A stretch of DNA of 64,000 bases, from contig JAWKIQ010000004.1 of assembly GCA_041394185.1 (NCBI GenBank), forward strand, positions 186,001 through 250,000, read 5' to 3'. The DNA is from Acidimicrobiales bacterium (GTDB taxonomy: Bacteria; Actinomycetota; Acidimicrobiia; Acidimicrobiales; Poriferisodalaceae). The notes beneath the pieces are model-generated. The model was not told the origin of the DNA and did no database searches. It was given only the letters and a program-made list of their open reading frames with translations. The translations under genes and the position numbers were made by a program. Below are positions 36,456-44,613 of this stretch, piece after piece; within the stretch, counting starts at the first letter, position 1; each line of letters opens with the position of its first letter.

Positions 36456-37814
36456 GTGAGAAATACGGCTCTGGTGTGTGCTCTGACAGCTGCTGTGCTG
36501 TTGTCGTCGTGCTCTGGCTCCGAACCTGACTCGAACCTGAACGTCAGCCTCACCAGCGAGCCTGACGCTGACGCCGCTGCAGCTACCTTCTACGCGTTCG
36601 TCTCCGCCGACGATGTCGGGTTCGAGTGCTCGTACGACGAAGCCGAGTGGACAGCCTGTACAAGTCCGGCGCTACACGTTCCTTCCGCGCCCGGAGCGCA
36701 CGCCTTTGCCGTCCGGGCCATCGGTGCGGACGGGTCGTTGGGTGAACCGGTTAGCTCGGCATGGAATCAGCCAAGTGTGTTCGACGGTCACCCCGACCTG
36801 ATTGCAACCCAGCAGTCGCCTGCCAAGGCAGACCCGCGCAGCTGGCGCGGGATTCTGCGCGTCAACTGCGACTTTGCCCACTCTTCCTACGACGATCCGA
36901 TCGTGTTTCCCGGCCAGGAAGGGGCGGCTCACCTGCACCGCTTCTACGGAAACACGCTGACGGATCACTCATCGACGATGGCGTCGCTCTACCTGTACGG
37001 CGAGTCGACGTGCCAAGGCAACGTACTCAACAGATCTGCGTACTGGATTCCGACACTGCTTGCTCCCGCCTATGACGCCGCAGGAAGCCGGATGCTCGAT
37101 GGCGCAGGTGAACCGGCCTTCGAGGCCGTGCCTGCGGTTGTGGGGAACGACGATGTCGCCCACGAGGTCATCTATTACTCGGCCGCCGTCGACGATTTGC
37201 AGTCGATCCAGGCCCCGCCTCCTGGGCTTCGGATCATTGCCGGTGATGCATCCAGCGGCCCCGACCAGCCTCAGCCATTTTCGGTTGCCAGATGGCACTG
37301 CCAATCGTGGGAATCGAGCGATGCTCTGAATCCGCGATGGAGCTCGACCATCCCCGAATGTGTCGCACCCGACCGCTTGCGGATGGACGTGTTCTTCCCC
37401 AGCTGCTGGAACGGCACCGATCTCGACTCGGCCGACCACAAGAGCCACATGGCCTACCCCATCGTGAGCAGCACGGGCGCAACCGAATGTCCAGCTTCGC
37501 ACCCGGTGCCGATCGCCAGGGTGTCGTATCACTATGCATGGGGGGTCAAACCCGAGCACTTCGACCCGTCGACTCGGTCGACGCGTGGTTGGCGGCTGGC
37601 TTCCGATGGACATGCGGTGACCGCCGACCAGCCGGGAGGTGCCTCGCTTCACGGCGACTGGTTCAATGCATGGCACCCTGAGGTGCTGCAAGCGATAGTC
37701 GACGGCTGCATTGCGGGTGGGCTCGACTGCCACGACGGCAATCTCGGCAACGGCTATCGACTCAGCGGCACCCGGCCGGGAACGCAGACCGCACCTTCCT
37801 TCGTCGGCGGCTGA
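36456..37814 (+). CDS. DUF1996 domain lipoprotein
   Basis: A 452-residue protein from a GTG at 36456 with a lipoprotein signal (RNTALVCALTAAVLLSSC). A Ser/Asp-rich linker and a short domain of about 85 residues lead into a DUF1996 domain (RGILRVNCDFAHSSYDDPIV, GAAHLHRFYGNTLTD, RSAYWIPTLLAP, MDVFFPSCWNGTDLDSADHK, SYHYAWG). DUF1996 occurs in secreted actinobacterial and fungal proteins of unknown function. The N-terminal domain before it looks like an Ig-like repeat (FECSYDEAEWTACTSP). It is divergent from the adhesin. Confidence 0.82.
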   Translation: MRNTALVCALTAAVLLSSCSGSEPDSNLNVSLTSEPDADAAAATFYAFVSADDVGFECSYDEAEWTACTSPALHVPSAPGAHAFAVRAIGADGSLGEPVSSAWNQPSVFDGHPDLIATQQSPAKADPRSWRGILRVNCDFAHSSYDDPIVFPGQEGAAHLHRFYGNTLTDHSSTMASLYLYGESTCQGNVLNRSAYWIPTLLAPAYDAAGSRMLDGAGEPAFEAVPAVVGNDDVAHEVIYYSAAVDDLQSIQAPPPGLRIIAGDASSGPDQPQPFSVARWHCQSWESSDALNPRWSSTIPECVAPDRLRMDVFFPSCWNGTDLDSADHKSHMAYPIVSSTGATECPASHPVPIARVSYHYAWGVKPEHFDPSTRSTRGWRLASDGHAVTADQPGGASLHGDWFNAWHPEVLQAIVDGCIAGGLDCHDGNLGNGYRLSGTRPGTQTAPSFVGG

Positions 37815-37817
37815 GCT

Positions 37818-38804
37818 CTAGCGGACCACGCCTGTTTCTGCAGCGGCCAGAAACGCGGCGCCCAACGCTCCGGCGGCTTCGCCTGCGGTGGCGGCCCTCA
37901 CCCTTATCTGTGGGCGGTGCTCCGATGCCACCAACACATCGTCGAGATGGGCGACGACTCGTTCGCCGAACAGATCCCAGTCGCGCACCAAGCCACCGCC
38001 GACGACGATGAGTTCGGGGTCGAGGAGTGCGCAGCAGTTGGCCATGCCGATGGCAACCCAGCGGGCGAAGGTCTCGAGCACGGCTGCGGCATCGGAGTCG
38101 CCCAATCTGGCTGACCGCGTTACGTGTTCGCCCCTGATTGCCGCGACGCTTCCGACCTCTTCGACCACGGACGCAAGGGCTCCCGATTCGGCGGCGAGTC
38201 TTGCCAGGTGTGCGAGCCCTGCGCCACTGGCGTATCTCTCCCAACAGCCAATCTGGCCGCACACGCATCGAGGCCCTTGCGGGTCGACCATCATGTGGCC
38301 TGGCTCGCCCGCCATTCCGGCCGCGCCGCGGTCGATCTGGCCGTTGACGACGAGCGCTCCGCCGATGCCGGTGCCCAGCGTGATCAGCAGCGCGTGGCTG
38401 ACCTCTCTGGCAACTCCTACGTGCAGCTCCGCTCTGGCCGCGCAGTTTGCGTCGTTGTCGACGAAGACCGGCATGGCCACAACCGGCTCGAGCAGGTCTC
38501 GGACGGCGAACTCGTCGGAGCCGATCAGGTTCGGGGCCCTCCGGAGTCGCCCCTCGTTGTCGACCAGACCCGCTATACCGACGCCGACGCCTCTGATGTG
38601 GTGGGTGTCGGCGACGCGTTCGACCAGCTCCTTCGTGAGACCGGCGAGTGTGTCGACGATCTCGGTTGCCCCCTTCGGCGTTGGCCACTTCTCCTGCAAC
38701 ACGACCTCGCCAGAAGAGTCGAGCACCAGACCGAGCGACTTGGTGCCGCCAACGTCGATGCCGACGACAGCAGGAACCTTGGAGACGGGTTGTGTGTCGG
38801 TCAC
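37818..38804 (-). CDS. ROK-family sugar kinase (glucokinase-like)
   Basis: A 328-residue ROK protein from a GTG at 38804 (VTDTQPVSK). It has the ATP loop GIDVGGTKSLGLVLD, sugar-binding VDNDANCAA with the catalytic Asp, TLGTGIGGALV, the ROK motif and zinc ligands in GEPGHMMV and CVCGQIGCWE, and an adenosine motif DPELIVVGGGLV. It most resembles actinobacterial glucokinases. It is convergent with the DUF1996 gene, with only 3 bases between stops. Confidence 0.88.
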   Translation of the reverse strand: MTDTQPVSKVPAVVGIDVGGTKSLGLVLDSSGEVVLQEKWPTPKGATEIVDTLAGLTKELVERVADTHHIRGVGVGIAGLVDNEGRLRRAPNLIGSDEFAVRDLLEPVVAMPVFVDNDANCAARAELHVGVAREVSHALLITLGTGIGGALVVNGQIDRGAAGMAGEPGHMMVDPQGPRCVCGQIGCWERYASGAGLAHLARLAAESGALASVVEEVGSVAAIRGEHVTRSARLGDSDAAAVLETFARWVAIGMANCCALLDPELIVVGGGLVRDWDLFGERVVAHLDDVLVASEHRPQIRVRAATAGEAAGALGAAFLAAAETGVVR

Positions 38805-38889
38805 CGACAAAGAATCGTGCACATGCCGTCGGCGGGCAAGGGATGGTGCTGCCGCACCGCACAAGCACCGCGTACACTCGGTTCGGTTG

Positions 38890-38966
38890 GGGCCTGTAGC
38901 TCAGTTGGTCAGAGCAGGCGACTCATAATCGCTTGGTCGCGGGTTCGAGCCCCGCCGGGCCCACCA
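38890..38966 (+). tRNA. tRNA-Ile(CAT), lysidine-type
   Basis: A complete 77-nt cloverleaf: acceptor GGGCCTG/CGGGCCC (one G-T pair), D-arm GCTCAGTTGGTCAGAGC, anticodon loop CTCATAA with anticodon CAT, T-arm GCGGGTTCGAGCCCCGC, discriminator A and encoded CCA. The anticodon arm and flanks (GCAGGCGACTCATAATCGCT) match E. coli ileX rather than elongator tRNA-Met, so the CAT is expected to be modified to lysidine and to read AUA. Its 3' half is the integration site repeated four times downstream. Confidence 0.93.
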
Positions 38967-38997
38967 CCTCTGACCAGGACTTTTGTCCTGAGGGGTG
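38964..38997 (+). terminator. Hairpin just downstream of tRNA-Ile
   Basis: CAGGAC-TTTT-GTCCTG, with outer CACCTC/GAGGGGTG pairing, starts inside the tRNA 3' end. It could end tRNA transcription or help 3' processing, though it lacks a T-tract. It is absent from the four partial tRNA copies, which carry a different palindrome. Confidence 0.45.
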
Positions 38998-39025
38998 ACC
39001 ACATAGCTCGCCAGAACCGGCGAAA

Positions 39026-39046
39026 ATCCAACATTCATCCAACATT
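39026..39046. other. Paired ATCCAACATT arm-type motifs next to the integrase
   Basis: Two ATCCAACATT motifs spaced by one base lie between the tRNA and the integrase. Related pairs (CCAACATTCTTTCCAACAT and CCAACATTTTGTCCAACAT) flank the partial tRNA copies, and ATCCAAC pairs flank the tRNA-Asn copies. Position and pairing fit arm-binding sites of a lambda-type tyrosine recombinase. Confidence 0.55.
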
Positions 39047-39071
39047 TTGCCCTTTGAAGGGCTAGTTTTTC

Positions 39072-40244
39072 GTGTCTATGGGGACCCGACGGAAGAAATA
39101 TCCGGGGATGCGAGAGCGCTCTCCGGGTGTCTGGGAACTGATTGTCGAGGCGGGTCGCGACCCCCTCACCGGAAAGCGTCGCCAAGTCAGTCGCACCTTT
39201 CGCGGCAACCTCAGCGAGGCAAAGAAGGCCCGGCTCGAGCTGCTGCACGAGTCGACCCAGGGACGCCACGACGGCACCAACGCATCGCTCGACGACTTGT
39301 TCGGCGAGTGGATCCTCGAGCTTGAGCGCAAAGGTCGTTCGCCGAACACGATTCACAACTACGAGAAGACGTACCGGCGCAACATCGCCCCAACGATGGG
39401 GTTTCACATGGTGCGCAAGATCAACACGAAGATGCTCACTGACCTCTATGGCGAGCATCAGCGCCGTGGCCTGTCGGCGCGGTCGGTGTATCAGATCCAC
39501 GCCACGATCTCGTCGATGATGACCCAGGCATGCCGGTGGGGCTGGCGCCGAGACAATCCGGCCCAGTTCGCCGAGCCGCCAGCGGCGGAGAACCATGTTC
39601 CCGTCGTGCCCACCCCTGACGAGATTCGCCAGTTGTTCCAGGGTGCTCTTGATTCGAGGCGACCCGAGTATGCCCGGGCGATCTTCATCGCGTCGACTAC
39701 TGGTGTTCGGCGTGGCGAGTTGTGTGCGCTGCGGTTCTCGAGGATCGATGTCGAGCGCAAGACAGTGATCGTGGCTCGCAACATCATTGAGTTGAAGGGT
39801 CGTGATCTCGAGGAGGCGCCGACGAAGAACCGGCGCATCCGGCGGATCTCGGTCGACGACCGCACCCTGGCCCTGCTGGTCGAGCAGATGGACTTGGTTC
39901 GCCGACGTGCGGCCGAGGCCGAGGTCGAGCTCGTCCCGGACCCGTATGTTTTCACTGATGCGGTCGATGGATCCACGCCGTGGAGGCCGGGAGGGGTGAC
40001 GCAGTACTTCACCCGGCTTCGCAAGCGGCTCGACCTCGACCATCTGAACTTCCACACGTTGCGCAAGTTCATGGAGACCTACGCCCAGGACCTCGGGTTC
40101 TCGCCGGTGCAGGTGGCGATGCGTGCCGGCCACGATCCGTCTGTTGCTGCCAAGCACTACACGGGTCACGTCGCCGAGGCCGATCAGGCTCTGGCGGAGG
40201 CGGTGTCGTCCCTCCTGGGAAGCGTGACGAGCGGGTCTCGGTAG
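39072..40244 (+). CDS. Tyrosine recombinase / site-specific integrase
   Basis: A 390-residue integrase. It has an N-terminal AP2-like arm-binding region (VWELIVEAGRDPLTGKRRQV), a core-binding domain (about 70-165) and a catalytic domain with Arg213 (TTGVRRGEL), Lys252, His328 and Arg331 (HTLRKF), His354 (RAGHD) and Tyr363 (KHYTGH). All catalytic residues are intact. The gene lies 105 bp after the tRNA-Ile 3' end, reading away from it, the classic layout of an element integrated in a tRNA. It could act on all att copies in the array. Starts at GTG 39072 or ATG 39078. Confidence 0.95.
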   Translation: MSMGTRRKKYPGMRERSPGVWELIVEAGRDPLTGKRRQVSRTFRGNLSEAKKARLELLHESTQGRHDGTNASLDDLFGEWILELERKGRSPNTIHNYEKTYRRNIAPTMGFHMVRKINTKMLTDLYGEHQRRGLSARSVYQIHATISSMMTQACRWGWRRDNPAQFAEPPAAENHVPVVPTPDEIRQLFQGALDSRRPEYARAIFIASTTGVRRGELCALRFSRIDVERKTVIVARNIIELKGRDLEEAPTKNRRIRRISVDDRTLALLVEQMDLVRRRAAEAEVELVPDPYVFTDAVDGSTPWRPGGVTQYFTRLRKRLDLDHLNFHTLRKFMETYAQDLGFSPVQVAMRAGHDPSVAAKHYTGHVAEADQALAEAVSSLLGSVTSGSR

Positions 40245-40568
40245 AGGTGGCTTGGCGGTCGCTACTTGTCAAGTCACGTCGTCGCGTCTGTCGATTCTGA
40301 GCGCCTTAGCTATCAGCGCTCAACTGCTGATGCTCCCCTCGGCTTGGCGGGCCGATCGCATCGCAGTGGGTCACTTGCGCGGAGAGCTGTCCGGCCGTGC
40401 GATATCCGAAGCGACGAGGGCGTATGGGGAAGGAGCAACTCGCCGCGAGCCTGGGCGCCGCAGAGCAAACTGCTCGCCGACGATCCCTAGCCCGTCGCGC
40501 CCCGCGGCTGTCACATTTCAGGTCAAACGGCCCGAGGCTGGCGCCGCAGCCCTGCCTTGGGCCGTCGT
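40245..40568. other. Intergenic, no gene recognised
   Basis: About 320 bases after the integrase hold only short frames without family resemblance on either strand. I see no repeat or hairpin of note. Confidence 0.5.
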
Positions 40569-41078
40569 TCATGTTCTGATCCGCCGAAAGGCCGGGCCTC
40601 GGCGTATCAACGAGTTGGCGCCGAACCCTCCGTCGGACGGGAATCTCGTTTCGGCGATCGACCGGCCGCACTCGAAGACCTCAAGTGACGGCGGCGCTGC
40701 CAGAGTGATCTGCTCGGTCTCGCCTTCGACCGGAACTCCATAGGCTGCGAGTCGGCCGCCCGTGACGAAGACGAAGAGCTGGCCGCCTTTATGGAAGATT
40801 CGGTTGAAGTCGTTGTTGCCCGACTGATTCTTCGCTGTTGGCTGGACATGGGCGCTGAGGAGCAGATCTGCGGGCTTGCAGCCTGTGCTGGCGATGCTTC
40901 TACGCCTGATGTGGCGAAAGTAGAGAAGGATCCCCACAACGGTGGGCGGGCCCACTACCAAAGCGGCGCTCAGGTGGGGTAACCTGTCGTTGAGTCGTGC
41001 ACGTAGAAACACGCCTGCAAGACCGACGACCAATCCCACCAAGCCCGCAGCAAGAGGAAGAAGCCTGTGCTTCCACAT
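40569..41078 (-). CDS. Hypothetical membrane protein
   Basis: A 169-residue frame with two likely membrane helices near the N-terminus (LLPLAAGLVGLVVGLAGVFL and LSAALVVGPPTVVGILLYF) and a cytoplasmic C-terminal half with a stretch resembling a PH-like strand set (IFHKGGQLFVFVTGGRLAAY). The start codon lies inside the 43-bp repeat that flanks the neighbouring IS3 remnant, so the native N-terminus may have been replaced. No family recognised. Confidence 0.5.
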   Translation of the reverse strand: MWKHRLLPLAAGLVGLVVGLAGVFLRARLNDRLPHLSAALVVGPPTVVGILLYFRHIRRRSIASTGCKPADLLLSAHVQPTAKNQSGNNDFNRIFHKGGQLFVFVTGGRLAAYGVPVEGETEQITLAAPPSLEVFECGRSIAETRFPSDGGFGANSLIRRGPAFRRIRT

Positions 41079-41110
41079 TCGCCTGCACTGCTGGGCGTCT
41101 GCCGGCCGAA
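41068..41110. repeat. 43-bp direct repeat, left of IS3 remnant
   Basis: Begins TGCTTCCACATTCGCCTGCA and ends in GTCTGCCGGCCG; repeated with two or three mismatches at 42215-42257. The two copies bracket the IS3 genes. It is too long to be an IS3 target duplication and suggests homologous recombination or a duplicated host sequence. Confidence 0.7.
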
Positions 41111-41124
41111 ACTCGAATCTGGGG

Positions 41125-41289
41125 AATTGGGTGCGTCAGGCCCGGGTCGATCGAGGTGAGCGTGAAGGATTGACGACCAGCGAGCGTGAAGAACTCGCCG
41201 AGCTGCGCCGCGAGGTCAAGCGCCTGCGGATGGAACGCGAGCTGCTCAAACGAGCGACGGCCTTCTGGGTGAAGGAGTCGGGACAGTGA
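41125..41289 (+). pseudogene. 3' part of IS3-family orfA
   Basis: The C-terminal half of an IS3 orfA (NWVRQARVDRGEREGLT, EELAELRREVKRLRMERELL, the leucine-zipper segment). The N-terminal HTH part is missing, replaced by unrelated sequence from the flanking repeat. It overlaps orfB by 4 nt (GTGA), where a frameshift or coupling would normally produce the OrfAB fusion. Confidence 0.75.
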
Positions 41290-42182
41290 CCCGCTATCGG
41301 TGGGTCGCTGCCCGGAAGGCCGAAGGCTTCCCGACCACGACAGCATGTGAGACCGCCGGCGTCAGCCGGCAGGCCTTCTATGACTGGCGCCAACGCGAGA
41401 CTGTAGGGCCGACCGAAGCCGAGGAGGCCGAGGCCGCTCTGGTGCAGGAGATGCGCGAGATCGCCGATGAGTTCGACGAGTCCTACGGGTCACCGCGCAT
41501 GACCGCTGAGCTACGCGATCGGGGCTGGCGGGTGAACCACAAGCGGGTGGAGCGGCTGATGCGTGCCCATGGCATCGTCGGGATCTACAAGCCCGCCAAG
41601 GTCCGCACCACGATCCCCGCCGAGGATGCCCCGCCGTTGCCGGACCTGGTGAAGCGCAACTTCGCCCCTGGTGTCCCAGATGTCGCGTGGGTTGGCGACA
41701 TCTCCTACATCCCGACCGGGCAGGGCTGGCTCTATCTGGCGACGGTGATCGATCTCGGATCGCGGCGCCTGCTCGGGTATGCGATGGCCGAGCACATGCG
41801 CACCGAGCTCGTCTGTGACGCCTTGGCGATGGCCGCCGGCGTCCGGGGCGGGCGCACCGCCGGGATCATTTTCCATTCCGACCGCGGAGCGCAATACCTC
41901 GCGGGCGACTACCGGGCAGCCGTCGCGGAGCGCGGCATGATCCAGTCCGTCGGCCGCACCGGGGTGTGCTGGGACAACTCGGTCGCCGAATCGTTCTTCA
42001 GCTCACTCAAACGAGAGCTGATCCACCGCTACCGATTCGAAGACCGCGCCGGAGCCCGCCGAGCGATCTTCGCCTGGATCAACCGCTACAACACCCGAAG
42101 GCTGCACTCGAGCCTCGGATACCGTTCACCCACCACCTGGGAGAACCTGCACCGTCCACCAAAGGCCCCAAAGGCCGCATAA
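41286..42182 (+). CDS. IS3-family transposase OrfB
   Basis: A 298-residue DDE transposase: HTH_21 region (DESYGSPRMTAELRDRGW), then rve core with Asp (WVGDISYIPT), Asp (FHSDRGAQYLAGDYR) and Glu (WDNSVAESFFSSLKREL), ending HSSLGYRSPTTWE. All catalytic residues are intact, but because orfA is truncated the element is probably immobile. Confidence 0.85.
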   Translation: MTRYRWVAARKAEGFPTTTACETAGVSRQAFYDWRQRETVGPTEAEEAEAALVQEMREIADEFDESYGSPRMTAELRDRGWRVNHKRVERLMRAHGIVGIYKPAKVRTTIPAEDAPPLPDLVKRNFAPGVPDVAWVGDISYIPTGQGWLYLATVIDLGSRRLLGYAMAEHMRTELVCDALAMAAGVRGGRTAGIIFHSDRGAQYLAGDYRAAVAERGMIQSVGRTGVCWDNSVAESFFSSLKRELIHRYRFEDRAGARRAIFAWINRYNTRRLHSSLGYRSPTTWENLHRPPKAPKAA

Positions 42183-42214
42183 ACCACGTGACCGGCCAAC
42201 GGGGGGAAGCTCAT

Positions 42215-42257
42215 GCTTCCACATTCGCCTGCACTGTTGGGTGTCTGCCGGCCGGAA
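42215..42257. repeat. 43-bp direct repeat, right of IS3 remnant
   Basis: Second copy of the repeat at 41068. Immediately after it, GAAGCATCAGCAATCCTGCC (42267) recurs at about 44019, where the decayed second MazEF region begins. The repeat thus also marks the start of the duplicated segment. Confidence 0.65.
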
Positions 42258-42667
42258 TTCAATCGAAGCATCAGCAATCCTGCCTAGCCGAGTCGACACC
42301 CGATATCCATTCCGTTCCCCGCAGCCGAATGCCCTAGATCCCCTAGATCGGTTCAAACCGAGACACTGCTAGGCAACAACAGCATCTTGGTGGCGAGCGA
42401 CGCCTGCACCGCACCACGCCGAGCTTCCTGCCGCGATCCTAGCTTCCGGTCGACTGCGCGACCGATCCAGGCGCGAGCCGCTTTGGCCGCGAAGTCGCCC
42501 GACTGTTCGGCATCGAGGGGGTCTGCCGCGGGCTGGGGTGTCAAGCTCGGCGGGCTGGCTGCAGCGGGGCGGAGGGTTGCGGGCTGCCCGTGGGGGACGC
42601 TGCAGGAGCAGTGGCGTGAGGCGGGTTTCGATGCTGAGTTCGGCGGCCCGATGGTGTTCAAGGGTCG
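42258..42667. other. Intergenic between IS3 and mazF, no gene recognised
   Basis: Contains the GAAGCATCAGCAATCCTGCC repeat at its left edge and CCTAGATCCCCTAGATC at about 42332-42348. A minus-strand frame (DFAAKAARAWIGRAVDRKLG) is mildly protein-like but not supported by the decayed second copy of this region. Confidence 0.4.
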
Positions 42668-42985
42668 CTATCGGTGGCCGCAGCCAAGTGCGTCGGCCAG
42701 GCGGTCGCACGCTTCGTCGAGTCGTGAGGGGCGTAGCGTTGCGACGCGTCGGCGGAACGATGATCTGGCCAGCGTGTGCAGGTTGTCGAAGGAGACGACG
42801 CAGTCTCGTTGGAGGCCGTCGGCGGGGCCTAGCCGTAGCTCTGACGTCAGGCCGCGGATCGTGGTTGTCAAGTGGGCTACGACGATTGCGTCGATGCGGT
42901 CGGCGACGGGATCGCGCGTTAGGACGAGAACCGGACGATCGCCGCCTCGTCCGACGTCTGCGAACCATATCTCTCCGCGTTTCAT
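42668..42985 (-). CDS. mazF: MazF/PemK-type endoribonuclease toxin
   Basis: A 105-residue toxin starting MKRGEIWFADVGRGGDRPVL, with the family blocks VLVLTRDPVADRIDAIVVAH and DCVVSFDNLHTLARSSF. MazF toxins cleave mRNA at short sequences. The start at 42985 is fixed by the 4-nt overlap with the antitoxin stop; the frame is open further upstream only as shadow. A decayed second copy lies at 44320-44613. Confidence 0.88.
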   Translation of the reverse strand: MKRGEIWFADVGRGGDRPVLVLTRDPVADRIDAIVVAHLTTTIRGLTSELRLGPADGLQRDCVVSFDNLHTLARSSFRRRVATLRPSRLDEACDRLADALGCGHR

Positions 42986-43233
42986 TCGCCGAAGACCTCT
43001 GTCCAGTCTGTGTCGTCGTCTGGCCAGGCCTCGTTCGGCCAGGCTGTCGTTTCGGCTGGCGTGAGCGGTTGGTGGGCGTATCGTTCGGCGTCGCGCTCGC
43101 ATCGGAGTCGGTAGAGGTACTCGCGGACGGCCTGGTTCAACAGGTCGCTGCGTGGAACGCCTGCTTCGGCTGCTGCGGCGTCGAGTTCCTCGGCGAGTGA
43201 GGTCTCGGCCCGGAAGCTCAGGGTCTGCGTCAT
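42982..43233 (-). CDS. mazE: MazE-like ribbon-helix-helix antitoxin
   Basis: An 83-residue protein: an N-terminal ribbon-helix-helix (MTQTLSFRAETSLAEELDAA, GVPRSDLLNQAVREYL) and an acidic C-terminal tail (EAWPDDDTDWTEVFGE) likely to wrap the toxin. The first gene of the pair, overlapping mazF by ATGA. A TATACT -10-like element six bases before its ATG suggests a leaderless transcript, and a palindrome there is a likely autoregulatory operator. Confidence 0.85.
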   Translation of the reverse strand: MTQTLSFRAETSLAEELDAAAAEAGVPRSDLLNQAVREYLYRLRCERDAERYAHQPLTPAETTAWPNEAWPDDDTDWTEVFGE

Positions 43234-43240
43234 ACATTCA

Positions 43241-43257
43241 GTATACGAGCTGTATAC
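43241..43257 (-). promoter_or_regulatory. Operator/promoter of the mazEF module
   Basis: GTATACgagctGTATAC, two GTATAC palindromes spaced by 5 bases. The one nearer mazE contains TATACT, a good -10 box, ending six bases before the start codon. Ribbon-helix-helix antitoxins bind such repeated palindromes. The decayed copy keeps one GTATAC and has GTATCC in place of the other (44868 region). Confidence 0.65.
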
Positions 43258-43497
43258 GGCTCTCGGGCTGCCAATCCGAAAGCCCGGGCGGGGTAGCGCA
43301 CCACACCGCATTCGACGGCACTGACCCGCACCCGACCGCACAGTGAGTAGGCGATTGGCGTCGGGGGCCGATTCCAACATTCTTTCCAACATAGGCAGGG
43401 CTACCAGAGGTCACTGGAGGCGACCAGACGGACGAGACGTTGGACGTAACCGCACGTCAGAGCACTGTGTGCCACCTGCTGGACGGTTGGAAGGTTG

Positions 43498-43539
43498 CTC
43501 ATAATCGCTTGGTCGCGGGTTCGAGCCCCGCCGGGCCCA
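43498..43539 (+). pseudogene. tRNA-Ile(CAT) 3' half, att copy 1
   Basis: Identical to 38922-38963 of the intact tRNA, from anticodon loop CTCATAA to the discriminator base. The bases 5' of it (GGTTG) do not restore the anticodon stem, and CCA is replaced by CGT. Not a functional tRNA. Confidence 0.9.
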
Positions 43540-43590
43540 CGTCGTTGCTCGCGTCGCGCGGTGAAGCGCCTTCGAGCCGAATGCACTTAC

Positions 43591-43616
43591 GGAGTTCCAA
43601 AGGCGCCGAACTCTCC
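43591..43616. other. Partial palindrome after att copy 1
   Basis: GGAGTTC-caaaggcgcc-GAACTCtCC, the degenerate member of the palindrome family found after the other att copies. Only the outer 6-7 bp of the stem are kept. Confidence 0.55.
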
Positions 43617-44319
43617 GCCATCCCGTCCGGGGGCCAACAGGGTGATGGCGGCGAGCATTCGGGCACCGTCAATCCACGCCGTAGCGATTGTGCAACATCG
43701 TGCATTGGCCCTGCCGTCCGGGGCGGCGCACTCGCGAGGATCTTTTCCATTCCGACCTGCGTCCGCATTTCGGCCGGTGGTCGCTGGTGGTCAACCGCTC
43801 GGCGGGCCGGCTGTCAGCGGGCTCGTTCGACGACGCCTTCACCGTGGGGGAGCGCTGTGATGTGACCCGTCCGGGCTGTCGAGTTGCCGATCCCGGTACG
43901 CACCCGAAGGCTGTTCGGTGGCTCGAACCGCCACTGCCGTCGACCAGGCTCCACGCGGCGTGACGTGAGCGGCCTACGAAGGGTTGCGGCTGCCCGTGGG
44001 GTCTGACGGCCGGATTCGATGAAGCATCAGCAATCCTGCCTAGCGAGGCCAGGCGATATGTTCAGTTCGTCGGCCCGAGCCCGGTTCGACGCTTCGGTTC
44101 GGAACCGAGCCTGCTCGGTTGAGGTTCCGGGTCGTAGCTCTGTCGATCGCACGCCATCCCGTCGTGATCGACGTTGGTCCTTGGGACGGGCGACGATGAT
44201 CCAGGGAAGCGGTCGTGCGGTGCCCGACTGGGCATCGTCTGCCGGGACTGTTGGTGTCAACCGGCGGTGGGGCGGAGGGTTTCCGCTGCCCGACGTCTGC
44301 AGGAGCAGTGGGCGTGTGT
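43617..44319. other. Decayed island DNA with an IS3 scrap
   Basis: No intact gene. A stretch at about 43712-43760 (GTCCGGGGCGG ... TTTTCCATTCCGACC) matches the IS3 orfB region encoding FHSDRG (41843-41885) with several changes, so it is a transposase scrap. From about 44019 the sequence follows 42267 onward with many small deletions. Confidence 0.5.
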
Positions 44320-44613
44320 TCACGGCGGGACACCGTTGTCCGTAGGTGATCGTGTGGGCGACCCGTTGCTGCGGTCGCTATCGGTGGGCGTCAGGCTTCG
44401 TCGATCGTCCGACGTTGAAGGCCTGATCTGGCCAGGTGTGCGTTGTCGGACGTTGGCGACGGTCTCGTTGGTGGCCGTCGGCTGGCCCTAGCCGTTCGGC
44501 GTCAGGCCGCGGATCGTGGTTGTCGACGAGCGTCGACGGTCCGGCGATGGGATCGGGTTAGGACAACCGGTCGATCGCCGTCGTCCGACCCTGCGAACCA
44601 TGGCCGCGTTTCA
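44320..44613 (-). pseudogene. Decayed mazF copy
   Basis: Aligned by eye with 42668-42985. Landmarks such as CGGATCGTGGTTGTC, GTTAGGAC and CGGTCGATCGCCG are kept, but many deletions of 1-10 bases destroy the frame. No MazF-like protein can be read. Confidence 0.65.

Larger units (their letters stand above)
43335..43620. repeat. att-array repeat unit R1
   Basis: First of four related units of about 270-320 bp. In order: ACCGCACAGTGAG, CCAACATTCTTTCCAACAT, GGTCACTGGAGGCGACCAGA, CACGTCAGAGCACTG, CTGGACGGTTGGAAGGTTG, the tRNA-Ile 3' half, CACGTCGTT and a palindromic hairpin. The same order occurs at 44944, 51226 and 56278. Interpreted as the ends of successively integrated islands. Confidence 0.8.

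Noticed and set aside
38890..38966. Elongator tRNA-Met
   Set aside because: The anticodon CAT fits both, but the anticodon arm and flanks (AGGCGACTCATAATCGCT) match tRNA-Ile2 (ileX type) and not tRNA-Met.
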